A DNA stretch of 5,686 nucleotides from Gammaproteobacteria bacterium UBA3498 (lineage in GTDB: Bacteria > Pseudomonadota > Gammaproteobacteria > Pseudomonadales > Pseudohongiellaceae), in assembly GCA_002377605.1 (NCBI GenBank), contig DFQD01000072.1:1-5686 (forward strand). The letters are read 5' to 3'. Positions within the stretch are counted from its first letter, which is position 1. Every line of letters begins with the position of its first letter. The translations under genes were made by a program, and so were the position numbers. The notes beneath the pieces are model-generated. The model did no database searches and had not been told where the DNA came from. It saw only the letters and a list, made by a program, of their open reading frames with translations. Of the stretch, positions 1 through 5,686 are shown in pieces.

Positions 1-27
1 CGGGCTTTTCCAAGCGGATCTAACCCC

Positions 28-1311
28 TTGTCTCTCTCAAGTAACCGTATTTATTACGGCTATTGGATCGTTGTTGCTGGATTTGTTACCCAGTTTGTTG
101 CGGTTGGGATAGCCATTTATGTAGTGGGATCTTTCATGATCCCAATGATAGAGGAATTCGGCTGGTCTAGAGCAGAGTTCACAGCTTCCCGTTCCATTGG
201 TCAGATAGTTATGGCAATTACCGGTTTTACTATCGGTACTCATATCGATCGTTATGGTGGTCGGCCCTTTATTGTAGTTGGTGCATTCATACTTGCTGTT
301 GCCACTTTCAGCTTGGGAAGTATTACCAATTTAGTTCAATGGTGGATTATCAATGGAGTAATTCTCACCATCGGCGCTGCCATGATTGGTAATCTTGTAA
401 TAAATGTAAGTCTCGGCAAATGGTTTGTAGAACGAAGAGGCAGGGCCGTTGCTATTGCCGGAATGGGAATATCACTTGGTGGGATAGTGCTACCGCCGAT
501 AGCTACCTGGCTTGTCGATATTTTTGGCTGGCGGGAATCCTGGCGAATTCTTGGTCTAGCAACTGCATTGGTTACATTACCAATGGCAGTTTTGGTGAGG
601 AGAAGACCGGAAGATTATCGGTTACATCCGGATGGAAAATCCCTAGAGGAAATGGAGTCTGGCTACGGAGACGCGGCAAAAGCAGATTTCGAAAAATCCA
701 TGACCCGCGCACAAGCTATGCGCACCCCCAATTTTTATTTCTTGGTATTGGCATTTGGTCTCTTTCAAATTTCGATTACTACGATGTTAATTCAGACAAT
801 TCCCTTAATGACTGATGCTGGTTATTCAAGCTTTGTTGCTTCCACGATGATCTCAGTAGCTTCGATACCTGCATTTTTAAGTAAACCTTTCTGGGGAGAT
901 TTGATCGATAAATACGATCCCAAGAAGTTGGCAGCAATTGGCGCTGTAATTTCTGGTTTATCCGTAATCATGATCGTGCTTAGTGTGGCCTATCAATTTG
1001 ATATGTTGGTGTATGCAGGCTTTTTGATAATGGGAATTGGATGGGGTGGATTACTTCCCTTGCAGGAAGTTATTTGGGCTGCAACTTTTGGCAGACGATA
1101 TCTCGGATCTGTCCGGTCCACGGCAATGCCTTTTTCTTTTGGTATGTCTGCTCTTGGGCCAATTCTGGTAGCTTATTACTACGATGTTACTGGGAATTAC
1201 GATTTAGCGCTTATCGCCATGGGTATTTGCAACCTGCTTTCGGCGCTTATGCTGTTCAAGAAAGATGAGTCTAAGGCCCTGACTAATAAGGGAAATTATC
1301 TAAACTCTTAA
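28..1311 (+). CDS. MFS transporter, monocarboxylate/OFA-like, possibly 5'-partial
   Basis: This gene encodes a predicted 12-helix inner-membrane secondary transporter of the major facilitator superfamily. The N-terminus (RIYYGYWIVVAGF, residues 7-19) runs directly into helix 1. A motif A variant, GTHIDRYGGR (70-79), sits between helices 2 and 3. The segment GKWFVERRGRAVAIAG after helix 4 resembles the WF-x-RRG-x-A signature common in monocarboxylate and oxalate:formate antiporter-like members. A charged loop at about 190-230 separates the two six-helix halves, and the C-terminus is short and polar. About 427 residues is a normal family length. The substrate cannot be read from sequence; small organic acids are only a guess from family resemblance. 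The start is uncertain. TTG at 28 gives a sensible short N-terminus, but no strong ribosome binding site precedes it and the frame stays open through base 1, so translation may begin upstream of the window. It is convergent with tesA and appears functionally separate. Confidence 0.88.
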   Translation: MSLSSNRIYYGYWIVVAGFVTQFVAVGIAIYVVGSFMIPMIEEFGWSRAEFTASRSIGQIVMAITGFTIGTHIDRYGGRPFIVVGAFILAVATFSLGSITNLVQWWIINGVILTIGAAMIGNLVINVSLGKWFVERRGRAVAIAGMGISLGGIVLPPIATWLVDIFGWRESWRILGLATALVTLPMAVLVRRRPEDYRLHPDGKSLEEMESGYGDAAKADFEKSMTRAQAMRTPNFYFLVLAFGLFQISITTMLIQTIPLMTDAGYSSFVASTMISVASIPAFLSKPFWGDLIDKYDPKKLAAIGAVISGLSVIMIVLSVAYQFDMLVYAGFLIMGIGWGGLLPLQEVIWAATFGRRYLGSVRSTAMPFSFGMSALGPILVAYYYDVTGNYDLALIAMGICNLLSALMLFKKDESKALTNKGNYLNS

Positions 1312-1405
1312 CCTCAAGGCACTGCAAGATAATCGCAACCATGCCTTGCGTCGCTGGTATACAGCAAAAGGATTCGAGTTAGTTGAAGCAGACAGTATTC
1401 AATAG
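1304..1405 (+). pseudogene. Remnant of a GNAT N-acetyltransferase C-terminus
   Basis: This is a 33-codon open frame ending in TAG, with no usable start, preceded in frame by a stop at 1301-1303. Its translation begins TLNLKALQDNRNHALRRWY and continues TAKGFELVEADSIQ. The pattern (hydrophobic strand, then xxDNxxAxRxWYxxxGFELVE) matches the strand 4 / helix / strand 5 end of GNAT acetyltransferases, where an Asn, an Ala, a Tyr and a GF pair are typically conserved. Everything upstream that would hold the acetyl-CoA pyrophosphate loop is missing, because the MFS coding region occupies that place in another frame. It overlaps the last codons of the MFS gene by 8 bases. I infer a decayed or truncated gene left when the region was rearranged. 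A chance resemblance cannot be excluded over so short a stretch. Confidence 0.5.
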
Positions 1406-1425
1406 TCTCTTGCAACATGTGCTAG

Positions 1426-2055
1426 CTAAGATTTTTTGAGCATTGGCTCAAGATAGGGCCAGACATTTTCCAAAATCATAAACTGTGCTCCAGCCTTGGG
1501 GTGGATGCCATCGTTTTGCATTAATTCCGGCTGCTGCGGAATCCCATCGATTAGGAAAGGTACTAGTGGTAAAGAATCTTCTTCTGCGATTTCCCTAAAC
1601 AGAGCAAAAAATGGTTCTGTGTATCGTGGACCGTAGTTAGGTGGAATTTGAATCCCGGTTAACAAGACTTCACCGCCATCGGCCCGAACCAAGTCCACCA
1701 TTGATTTCAAATTGGCCTTCATTAATTCGAGCGGCAGACCGCGTAAACCATCGTTGCCACCTAGTTCAAGAATTACCAGGTCCGGAGAATAGCTTTCTAG
1801 CATGGCTGGCAATCTTTCCAATCCTCCAGTAGTTGTTTCACCGCTGACGCTGCCATTGATCACTCGATATGGCCAATTTTCAGAATTTAGCTTCTCGTCA
1901 AGTAATGCTACCCAGCCCTGCTCTTCGCTAAATCCATACGCTGCACTCAAACTGTCGCCCCAAACCATTAGGGTATAAGAGTCTTCTGCGGCTGAGGCTG
2001 CAGAGGGTAGGAGGACAAAAATTACTACCGATAAGCTGAAAAAACGAACTTTCAT
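1426..2055 (-). CDS. tesA: TesA-like periplasmic GDSL esterase (acyl-CoA thioesterase I / lysophospholipase L1)
   Basis: This is a 209-residue SGNH-hydrolase, nearly the same length as E. coli TesA (208). Residues 1-22 form a Sec signal peptide: MKVR, a hydrophobic core, then an Ala-Ser-Ala site with likely cleavage after Ala22. There is no lipobox cysteine, so the mature enzyme should be soluble in the periplasm. All catalytic blocks are present: GDSLS with nucleophile Ser35, Gly72 in the SGET segment of block II, GGND with Asn101 for the oxyanion hole, and DGIHP with Asp182 and His185. The stretches ELGGNDGLRG and IPPNYGPRY are characteristic of TesA itself among GDSL enzymes. The family hydrolyses acyl thioesters, lysophospholipids and other esters; E. 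coli TesA is also known as protease I. The ATG at 2055 is chosen because it starts a proper signal peptide, although no clear Shine-Dalgarno sequence precedes it. It is divergent from ybbA-ybbP, as in E. coli. Confidence 0.95.
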   Translation of the reverse strand: MKVRFFSLSVVIFVLLPSAASAAEDSYTLMVWGDSLSAAYGFSEEQGWVALLDEKLNSENWPYRVINGSVSGETTTGGLERLPAMLESYSPDLVILELGGNDGLRGLPLELMKANLKSMVDLVRADGGEVLLTGIQIPPNYGPRYTEPFFALFREIAEEDSLPLVPFLIDGIPQQPELMQNDGIHPKAGAQFMILENVWPYLEPMLKKS

Positions 2056-2081
2056 CGAATTATCTAATGAGGCATTTCCGG

Positions 2082-2087
2082 ATTATG
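2082..2087 (-). promoter_or_regulatory. Possible -10 element for tesA
   Basis: Read on the minus strand this is CATAAT, five of six matches to the TATAAT consensus, ending about 26 bases before the tesA ATG. That distance would give a short leader. No good -35 hexamer lies at the usual 16-18 base spacing, so the call rests on one hexamer in AT-rich DNA and is weak. Confidence 0.25.
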
Positions 2088-2183
2088 GTAAACCAGCTTT
2101 AGGCAAAGCACGTACTCTAATCGACAAAAACGAAGGATTCTACTACATGCGAAGAACTCCAACCTTCTTTAATTTAATTCGAC

Positions 2184-2189
2184 TATAAT
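2184..2189 (+). promoter_or_regulatory. Consensus -10 box (TATAAT) for the ybbA-ybbP operon
   Basis: A perfect TATAAT lies 30 bases upstream of the ybbA ATG. Transcription would start near 2195-2197 and give a leader of roughly 25 bases carrying the ribosome binding site. The expected -35 area (about 2160-2167, reading CAACCTTC) does not resemble TTGACA. A T/A-rich run (TTTAATTTAATT) fills much of the spacer. Either the promoter is weak or activator-dependent, or the hexamer is fortuitous. Its position relative to the gene is the main support. Confidence 0.5.
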
Positions 2190-2205
2190 GCGGGATGTTT
2201 TGTCT

Positions 2206-2210
2206 GGGGA
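2206..2210 (+). promoter_or_regulatory. Ribosome binding site of ybbA
   Basis: GGGGA ends 9 bases before the ATG at 2220, a good Shine-Dalgarno match and spacing. It selects ATG 2220 over the nearby out-of-frame ATG at 2213. Confidence 0.7.
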
Positions 2211-2219
2211 AAATGAAAC

Positions 2220-2918
2220 ATGATTGAAACAAGGAATCTAGTTAAGGCCGTAGATACCAGCGAAGGTGTATTGACAATTCTGCAAGACATTTCTCTTCGT
2301 ATCGAAGGGGGAGAAGCTGTCGCTATTGTAGGAGCTTCAGGATCCGGGAAATCAACTCTTTTAGGGTTGATGGCAGGGTTGGATGGGGCATCGTCTGGCG
2401 AAATCATTTTGGACAAACACGTTCTCTCTGAATTAGATGAAGAGCAGCGAGCTATATTGAGAGGCCAATTAGTGGGTTTTGTATTTCAATCATTTCAATT
2501 ACTTCCCAGCTTAACTGCTCTTGAAAATGTAATGCTGCCTATCGAATTAAAAGGCGATGCTGAGGCAAGAGATAAGGCGATCAACTTGTTGGATCGGGTT
2601 GGACTGGCTGAACGTTGGCATCATTATCCAAATCAACTTTCCGGTGGAGAACAACAGAGAGTTGCAATCGCAAGAGCTTTCGCCACCGAAGCGCGAGTAC
2701 TGTTTGCGGATGAACCAACTGGAAATCTAGATACTGCAACTGGTGCAAAGATTGTTGATCTTTTATTCGATCTAAATAAAGAATATTTGACCACATTAGT
2801 ACTAGTTACCCATGATGAGCGTCTTGCATCAAGATGCGATCGAAAGATTCGTTTGGTAGCAGGCGAAATCGCCAGCGAAGAAAATGCCGAGGAAGCCGTG
2901 AGTGTCAAAAACCAATAA
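2220..2918 (+). CDS. ybbA: ABC transporter ATP-binding protein YbbA (LolD/MacB type)
   Basis: This 232-residue cytoplasmic nucleotide-binding subunit is predicted to dimerise and drive the YbbP permease. All ABC motifs are intact: Walker A GASGSGKST (38-46), Q-loop Gln90 in FVFQSFQLLP, signature LSGGE (140-144), Walker B VLFADEP (160-166) with catalytic Glu165, D-loop GNLD (168-171) and H-loop His198. The Q-loop sequence and the LSGGEQQRVAIARA and DEPTGNLD stretches are typical of the LolD/MacB/FtsE group that works with FtsX-like permeases. Length is close to E. coli YbbA (228). The group is known for mechanotransmission, in which ATP hydrolysis moves periplasmic domains, rather than classical membrane transport. 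The specific YbbA name comes from context: divergent tesA upstream and a double-FtsX permease overlapping downstream. The last 17 bases overlap ybbP, which suggests translational coupling. Confidence 0.94.
   Translation: MIETRNLVKAVDTSEGVLTILQDISLRIEGGEAVAIVGASGSGKSTLLGLMAGLDGASSGEIILDKHVLSELDEEQRAILRGQLVGFVFQSFQLLPSLTALENVMLPIELKGDAEARDKAINLLDRVGLAERWHHYPNQLSGGEQQRVAIARAFATEARVLFADEPTGNLDTATGAKIVDLLFDLNKEYLTTLVLVTHDERLASRCDRKIRLVAGEIASEENAEEAVSVKNQ
2889..2894 (+). promoter_or_regulatory. Ribosome binding site of ybbP inside ybbA
   Basis: GAGGAA lies within the final codons of ybbA, 7 bases before the GTG at 2902. It supports that GTG as the ybbP start. The first in-frame ATG (codon 44) would fall inside transmembrane helix 1 and remove the conserved N-terminal segment. 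Confidence 0.65.
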
Positions 2919-5586
2919 CACATCTCTTAAGGACAGTAAGCCATTAAGCAATTTGTTTGGGCTTGCTTTGCGCTTGCTATGGCGGGATTGGCAAGGCGGT
3001 GAACTAAAACTTTTATTCATCGCATTGGTAATGGCGGTTACTTCAGTTACCGGGATCGCATTGTTTACCGATCGCTTGGAAAAAGCGTTATTGTTGGAGT
3101 CAGCCAACATGTTAGCGGCTGATCGCATTGTCAGCGGTCGCGGTGATTTGCCACGAGAAGTATTAGAAGAAGGTCAGACTCGAGGTCTACGTACGGCAGA
3201 GATTCTTTCATTCACATCAATGGCATTTTCCGACACTGATAATATGCTGGTGGCGGCGAAAGCAGTTACTGATGCATATCCTTTGCGCGGAGATGTCATT
3301 ATTGCCGATGAACCATTCGTACGTGGACGACCGGTACAAACCGGGCCACCGGTTGGAGAGGCATGGTTAGAGTCAAGAGCACTGCCCGCATTAGGCATCG
3401 ACGTAGGTGACGACATCTTTGTCGGCGAAGCGGAGCTAACTGTTAGCCAAATAATTATCACAGAACCTGATCGTACCGGTGGAAGCATGATGGATAGTGC
3501 CGGTCCGCGCTTGATGTTGCACATGGATGATGTGGAACGAACCAATGTGGTGCAATTAGGAAGCCGTGTCAGTTATCGCTATTTATTCGCTGCAGACGAA
3601 ATCGAAGAACTCGATTCATTTGAGGAATGGTTTAGAGCGAGAGAGGAATGGCGCGGTCGCTATTACATGCGTGATATCCGCGAAGAGAGTGAAGAGGTTG
3701 CAGAAGCATTAGAGAGGGCGGAGAGTTTTCTTTTGTTAGGTTCCCTTTTTGCAGTGTTACTTGCTGGGGTCGCTATAGCATTAACAGCGAAACGTTACAG
3801 TGAACGTCATTTTGATTACGTTGCAATTCTTAAAACCTTCGGTTGCACCTCTGCACAAATTTCCTTTATTTATTTAACTATCCAATTAGTGCTTGCTGCG
3901 TTTGCGGTTGCGGTAGGGTGGATACTTGGCTGGGTAGTACATGAAACTATTCTGATTTTTCTCGAATCCTTATTGTTGGTAAGGCTACCAGAACCTGGGA
4001 TAGAACCTTATATAGTGGGTTCTCTTACAGCCTTTATTTGTTTGCTGGCGTTCGCGCTTCCGCCTTTACTCGCTTTACGGGAAACGCCTCCGTTGCGTGT
4101 GCTGCGTAAAGATTTGAGTCAGCAGAAGATCGGCGCCAATGTGCCTTATGTATTTGGTATTCTGGGGACGATTTTTCTGATCTATTGGTACAGTCAGGAT
4201 TTTGAGTTAACTGCCATACTCGTTGCATCAGTTGCTGTAATTGCTGCTTTTCTATCTTTAATTTCCTATTTTTTCCTGCGTTCGAGTGGGTCCGCTGGGA
4301 TGAAGGCTGGCAGTGCTTGGCTTCTTGCTATGACTGCGGCACGGCGCCGGCGTAAACAAAATGTGCTTCAGGTAATGGTGTTCGCTGTTACCATCATGTC
4401 ACTGTTAATTCTGACATTGTTACGAACAGATTTAATTGAAGAGTGGCAGGCACAGTTACCAGAGAATACTCCGAATCATTTTATGATGAACATCACTCAA
4501 AACCAGATTGACCGAATCGAAAATTTCTTCGAAGAAAATGGGATTCAAGGAAATCAGTTTTATCCATTAATCAGTGCAAGAGTAACGCGAATTAATGGAG
4601 ATCTGCCGGACCCAGGAGATGAAGACCAGGTTTCTATGGGGCAAGGCACACTTACTGAGAATGCACAGCTTGACGATGTAGAACTAGATGAAGAAACCGA
4701 AGCGGCGATAAACGCACCGCAAACAGATGCCCCACCTGTAAATGAAAATGAAGCAACCTCCGGCGGTAGAAGAGTAAGAGGCAGACTAAGTAGACGCCAG
4801 GTGACCTGGGCTGAGTACTTGCCCAGCGACAATCTAATTACTGAAGGTACCTGGTGGGGAGCTGAACCGGAACCTGGCTATGTCTCAATCGAAGAAGAGT
4901 ATGCAAGCTGGTTGAATCTCGAAATAGGCGATCGTCTGGAATTCGAAGTTAACCAGCAATTCGTTAGTGCTGAAGTCGCAAGTTTCCGCAGCGTACGCTG
5001 GGATAATATGCAACCAAACTTCTTTATTATATTTTCGCCCGGCACAATTGATCATATAGGCGCAACATTTCTTTCTACTGCGCTAATGGAGCAAGAACAG
5101 AAAATTCTTCTTAATGATTTAGTCCGCTTGTTCCCGACCATGGTGATTATCGAAATCGATGGTTTGATCGAACAGATTCAAACAATTATTGCTCAGGTGA
5201 CTTCTGCAATCGAATTAATATCTATACTGGTTCTGCTCTGTGGTGCTCTAGTTCTTCTTGCTTGTGTTAATGCTTCCTTAGACGAGCGCTTTCATGAGAA
5301 TGCAATTCTGCGAACTCTTGGAGCAGGACGTAAATTAATCCTCACCAGTTTACTAATTGAGTTCGCCAGTATCGGCCTAGTTGCTGGCCTAATAGCTACG
5401 ATAGGGGCTGAAGTATCTGTGTTCTATTTGCAGGAAGAGGTTTTTGAGCAGGAGTTCTCATTTCATCCCTGGGTTTGGATAGCCGGACCGTTATTGGGTA
5501 TGTTCATTATTGCCGGCTTAGGGGTGAATTCAACTAGACGGGTGGTTAACATTAGTCCGTTGAATGTACTTCGCCGCGTCGTCTAA
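2902..5586 (+). CDS. ybbP: ABC transporter permease YbbP (double FtsX-like domain)
   Basis: This is a large inner-membrane permease of 894 residues, longer than E. coli YbbP (about 804). The N-terminal stretch LALRLLWRDWQGGELKLL (21-38) is typical of the YbbP family. I count ten likely helices: about 36-56, 275-294, 319-346, 368-392, 414-430, 434-458, 488-507, 767-790, 811-835 and 856-878. Large periplasmic domains lie at about 57-274 and 508-766. Two FtsX repeats are visible: AILKTFG (307-313) with PLRVLRK, and AILRTLG (801-807) with PLNVLRR at the C-terminus. The first of each pair is the segment expected to touch the ATPase. The second periplasmic domain carries an unusual acidic insert at about 567-617, which accounts for part of the extra length. 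Translation starts at GTG 2902, overlapping ybbA by 17 bases. With YbbA it should form an ABC machine; in E. coli YbbAP associates with TesA. The substrate is inferred to be hydrophobic or lipid-like, but the sequence does not prove this. Confidence 0.93.
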   Translation: MSKTNNTSLKDSKPLSNLFGLALRLLWRDWQGGELKLLFIALVMAVTSVTGIALFTDRLEKALLLESANMLAADRIVSGRGDLPREVLEEGQTRGLRTAEILSFTSMAFSDTDNMLVAAKAVTDAYPLRGDVIIADEPFVRGRPVQTGPPVGEAWLESRALPALGIDVGDDIFVGEAELTVSQIIITEPDRTGGSMMDSAGPRLMLHMDDVERTNVVQLGSRVSYRYLFAADEIEELDSFEEWFRAREEWRGRYYMRDIREESEEVAEALERAESFLLLGSLFAVLLAGVAIALTAKRYSERHFDYVAILKTFGCTSAQISFIYLTIQLVLAAFAVAVGWILGWVVHETILIFLESLLLVRLPEPGIEPYIVGSLTAFICLLAFALPPLLALRETPPLRVLRKDLSQQKIGANVPYVFGILGTIFLIYWYSQDFELTAILVASVAVIAAFLSLISYFFLRSSGSAGMKAGSAWLLAMTAARRRRKQNVLQVMVFAVTIMSLLILTLLRTDLIEEWQAQLPENTPNHFMMNITQNQIDRIENFFEENGIQGNQFYPLISARVTRINGDLPDPGDEDQVSMGQGTLTENAQLDDVELDEETEAAINAPQTDAPPVNENEATSGGRRVRGRLSRRQVTWAEYLPSDNLITEGTWWGAEPEPGYVSIEEEYASWLNLEIGDRLEFEVNQQFVSAEVASFRSVRWDNMQPNFFIIFSPGTIDHIGATFLSTALMEQEQKILLNDLVRLFPTMVIIEIDGLIEQIQTIIAQVTSAIELISILVLLCGALVLLACVNASLDERFHENAILRTLGAGRKLILTSLLIEFASIGLVAGLIATIGAEVSVFYLQEEVFEQEFSFHPWVWIAGPLLGMFIIAGLGVNSTRRVVNISPLNVLRRVV

Positions 5587-5686
5587 ATTTTCTTCAAGTA
5601 TATTTTCTGGTTATGCTGCGAATGGGTGTTAAGTAGCTTGTTCCAAATAACAATAAATGATTTAACAAATGATAAAGATTGTAGAG
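5587..5686 (+). other. Non-coding tail after ybbP
   Basis: This AT-rich stretch of 100 bases has no gene start that I can support. There is no GC-rich hairpin with a T-run, so no intrinsic terminator for ybbP is evident. A weak inverted pair, TTGTT (5638-5642) and AACAA (5649-5653), has no following T-tract. A direct repeat AAATGAT occurs at 5655-5661 and 5667-5673, 12 bases apart, and is probably low-complexity coincidence. It may be upstream DNA of the next gene. Confidence 0.4.

Noticed and set aside
420..815. 131-codon plus-strand frame inside the MFS gene
   Set aside because: It lies wholly within the transporter in another frame; its Trp/Cys/Ser-rich translation has no recognisable domain, and the MFS frame is clearly the coding one.
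1436..1451. Inverted repeat TTGAGC-ATTG-GCTCAA next to a run of six T at the end of tesA, as a terminator
   Set aside because: The T-run precedes the stem on the plus strand and reads as A-run after the stem on the minus strand, so neither direction has the stem-then-U-tract order of an intrinsic terminator. It also lies inside the tesA coding sequence.
2633..2923. Minus-strand 96-codon frame opposite ybbA
   Set aside because: It is antisense to the signature, Walker B and H-loop coding region of the ABC ATPase and shows no family features of its own.
3174..3545. 123-codon minus-strand frame opposite ybbP
   Set aside because: It is antisense to the conserved first periplasmic domain of YbbP, has no recognisable motif and no associated promoter or ribosome binding site that I could identify.
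4560..4832. Minus-strand Ser-rich frame of 90 codons
   Set aside because: The Ser/Val-rich translation is the mirror of the Asp/Glu-rich codons of the acidic YbbP insert on the plus strand, which also explains the absence of stops.
5655..5673. Direct repeat AAATGAT spaced 12 bases, as an operator or iteron
   Set aside because: There are only two short copies in very AT-rich DNA near the window end, with no further copies or adjacent gene to give it meaning.

Overview
The window looks like chromosomal DNA from a Gram-negative bacterium, most likely a gammaproteobacterium. The evidence is the gene order tesA (minus) / ybbA-ybbP (plus), the arrangement known from Escherichia coli, together with a Sec signal peptide on the esterase that implies a periplasm. 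Base composition is moderately AT-rich. No rRNA, tRNA, CRISPR array, insertion sequence or phage gene is visible.

Layout: (1) 1-1311, plus strand: a 12-helix major facilitator superfamily (MFS) transporter of the monocarboxylate/oxalate-formate antiporter-like type. Its reading frame is still open at the left edge of the window, so its true start may lie outside. (2) 1304-1405, plus strand: a start-less frame of 33 codons that reads like the C-terminal end of a GNAT acetyltransferase, probably a gene remnant. (3) 1426-2055, minus strand: tesA, a signal-peptide-bearing GDSL (SGNH) esterase, convergent with the MFS gene. (4) 2056-2219: divergent intergenic region with a consensus -10 box for ybbA and an uncertain one for tesA. 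(5) 2220-2918, plus strand: ybbA, an ABC ATPase of the LolD/MacB type. (6) 2902-5586, plus strand: ybbP, an 894-residue double-FtsX-domain permease whose GTG start lies inside the end of ybbA. (7) 5587-5686: non-coding tail with no convincing terminator.

How the genes work together: YbbA should be the ATPase and YbbP the permease of one ABC machine of the mechanotransmission (type VII, MacB-like) class. TesA is the periplasmic lysophospholipase/thioesterase linked to that machine in E. coli. The shared neighbourhood suggests a conserved module that handles hydrophobic or lipid-like molecules at the inner membrane and hydrolyses them in the periplasm. The MFS transporter faces the other way and has no visible functional link to it.

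The most notable points are an acidic, Pro/Asn/Gln-containing insert followed by an Arg cluster in the second periplasmic domain of YbbP, and the GNAT-like remnant squeezed between the MFS gene and tesA. I see no clearly new system: the core module is a known, understudied one.
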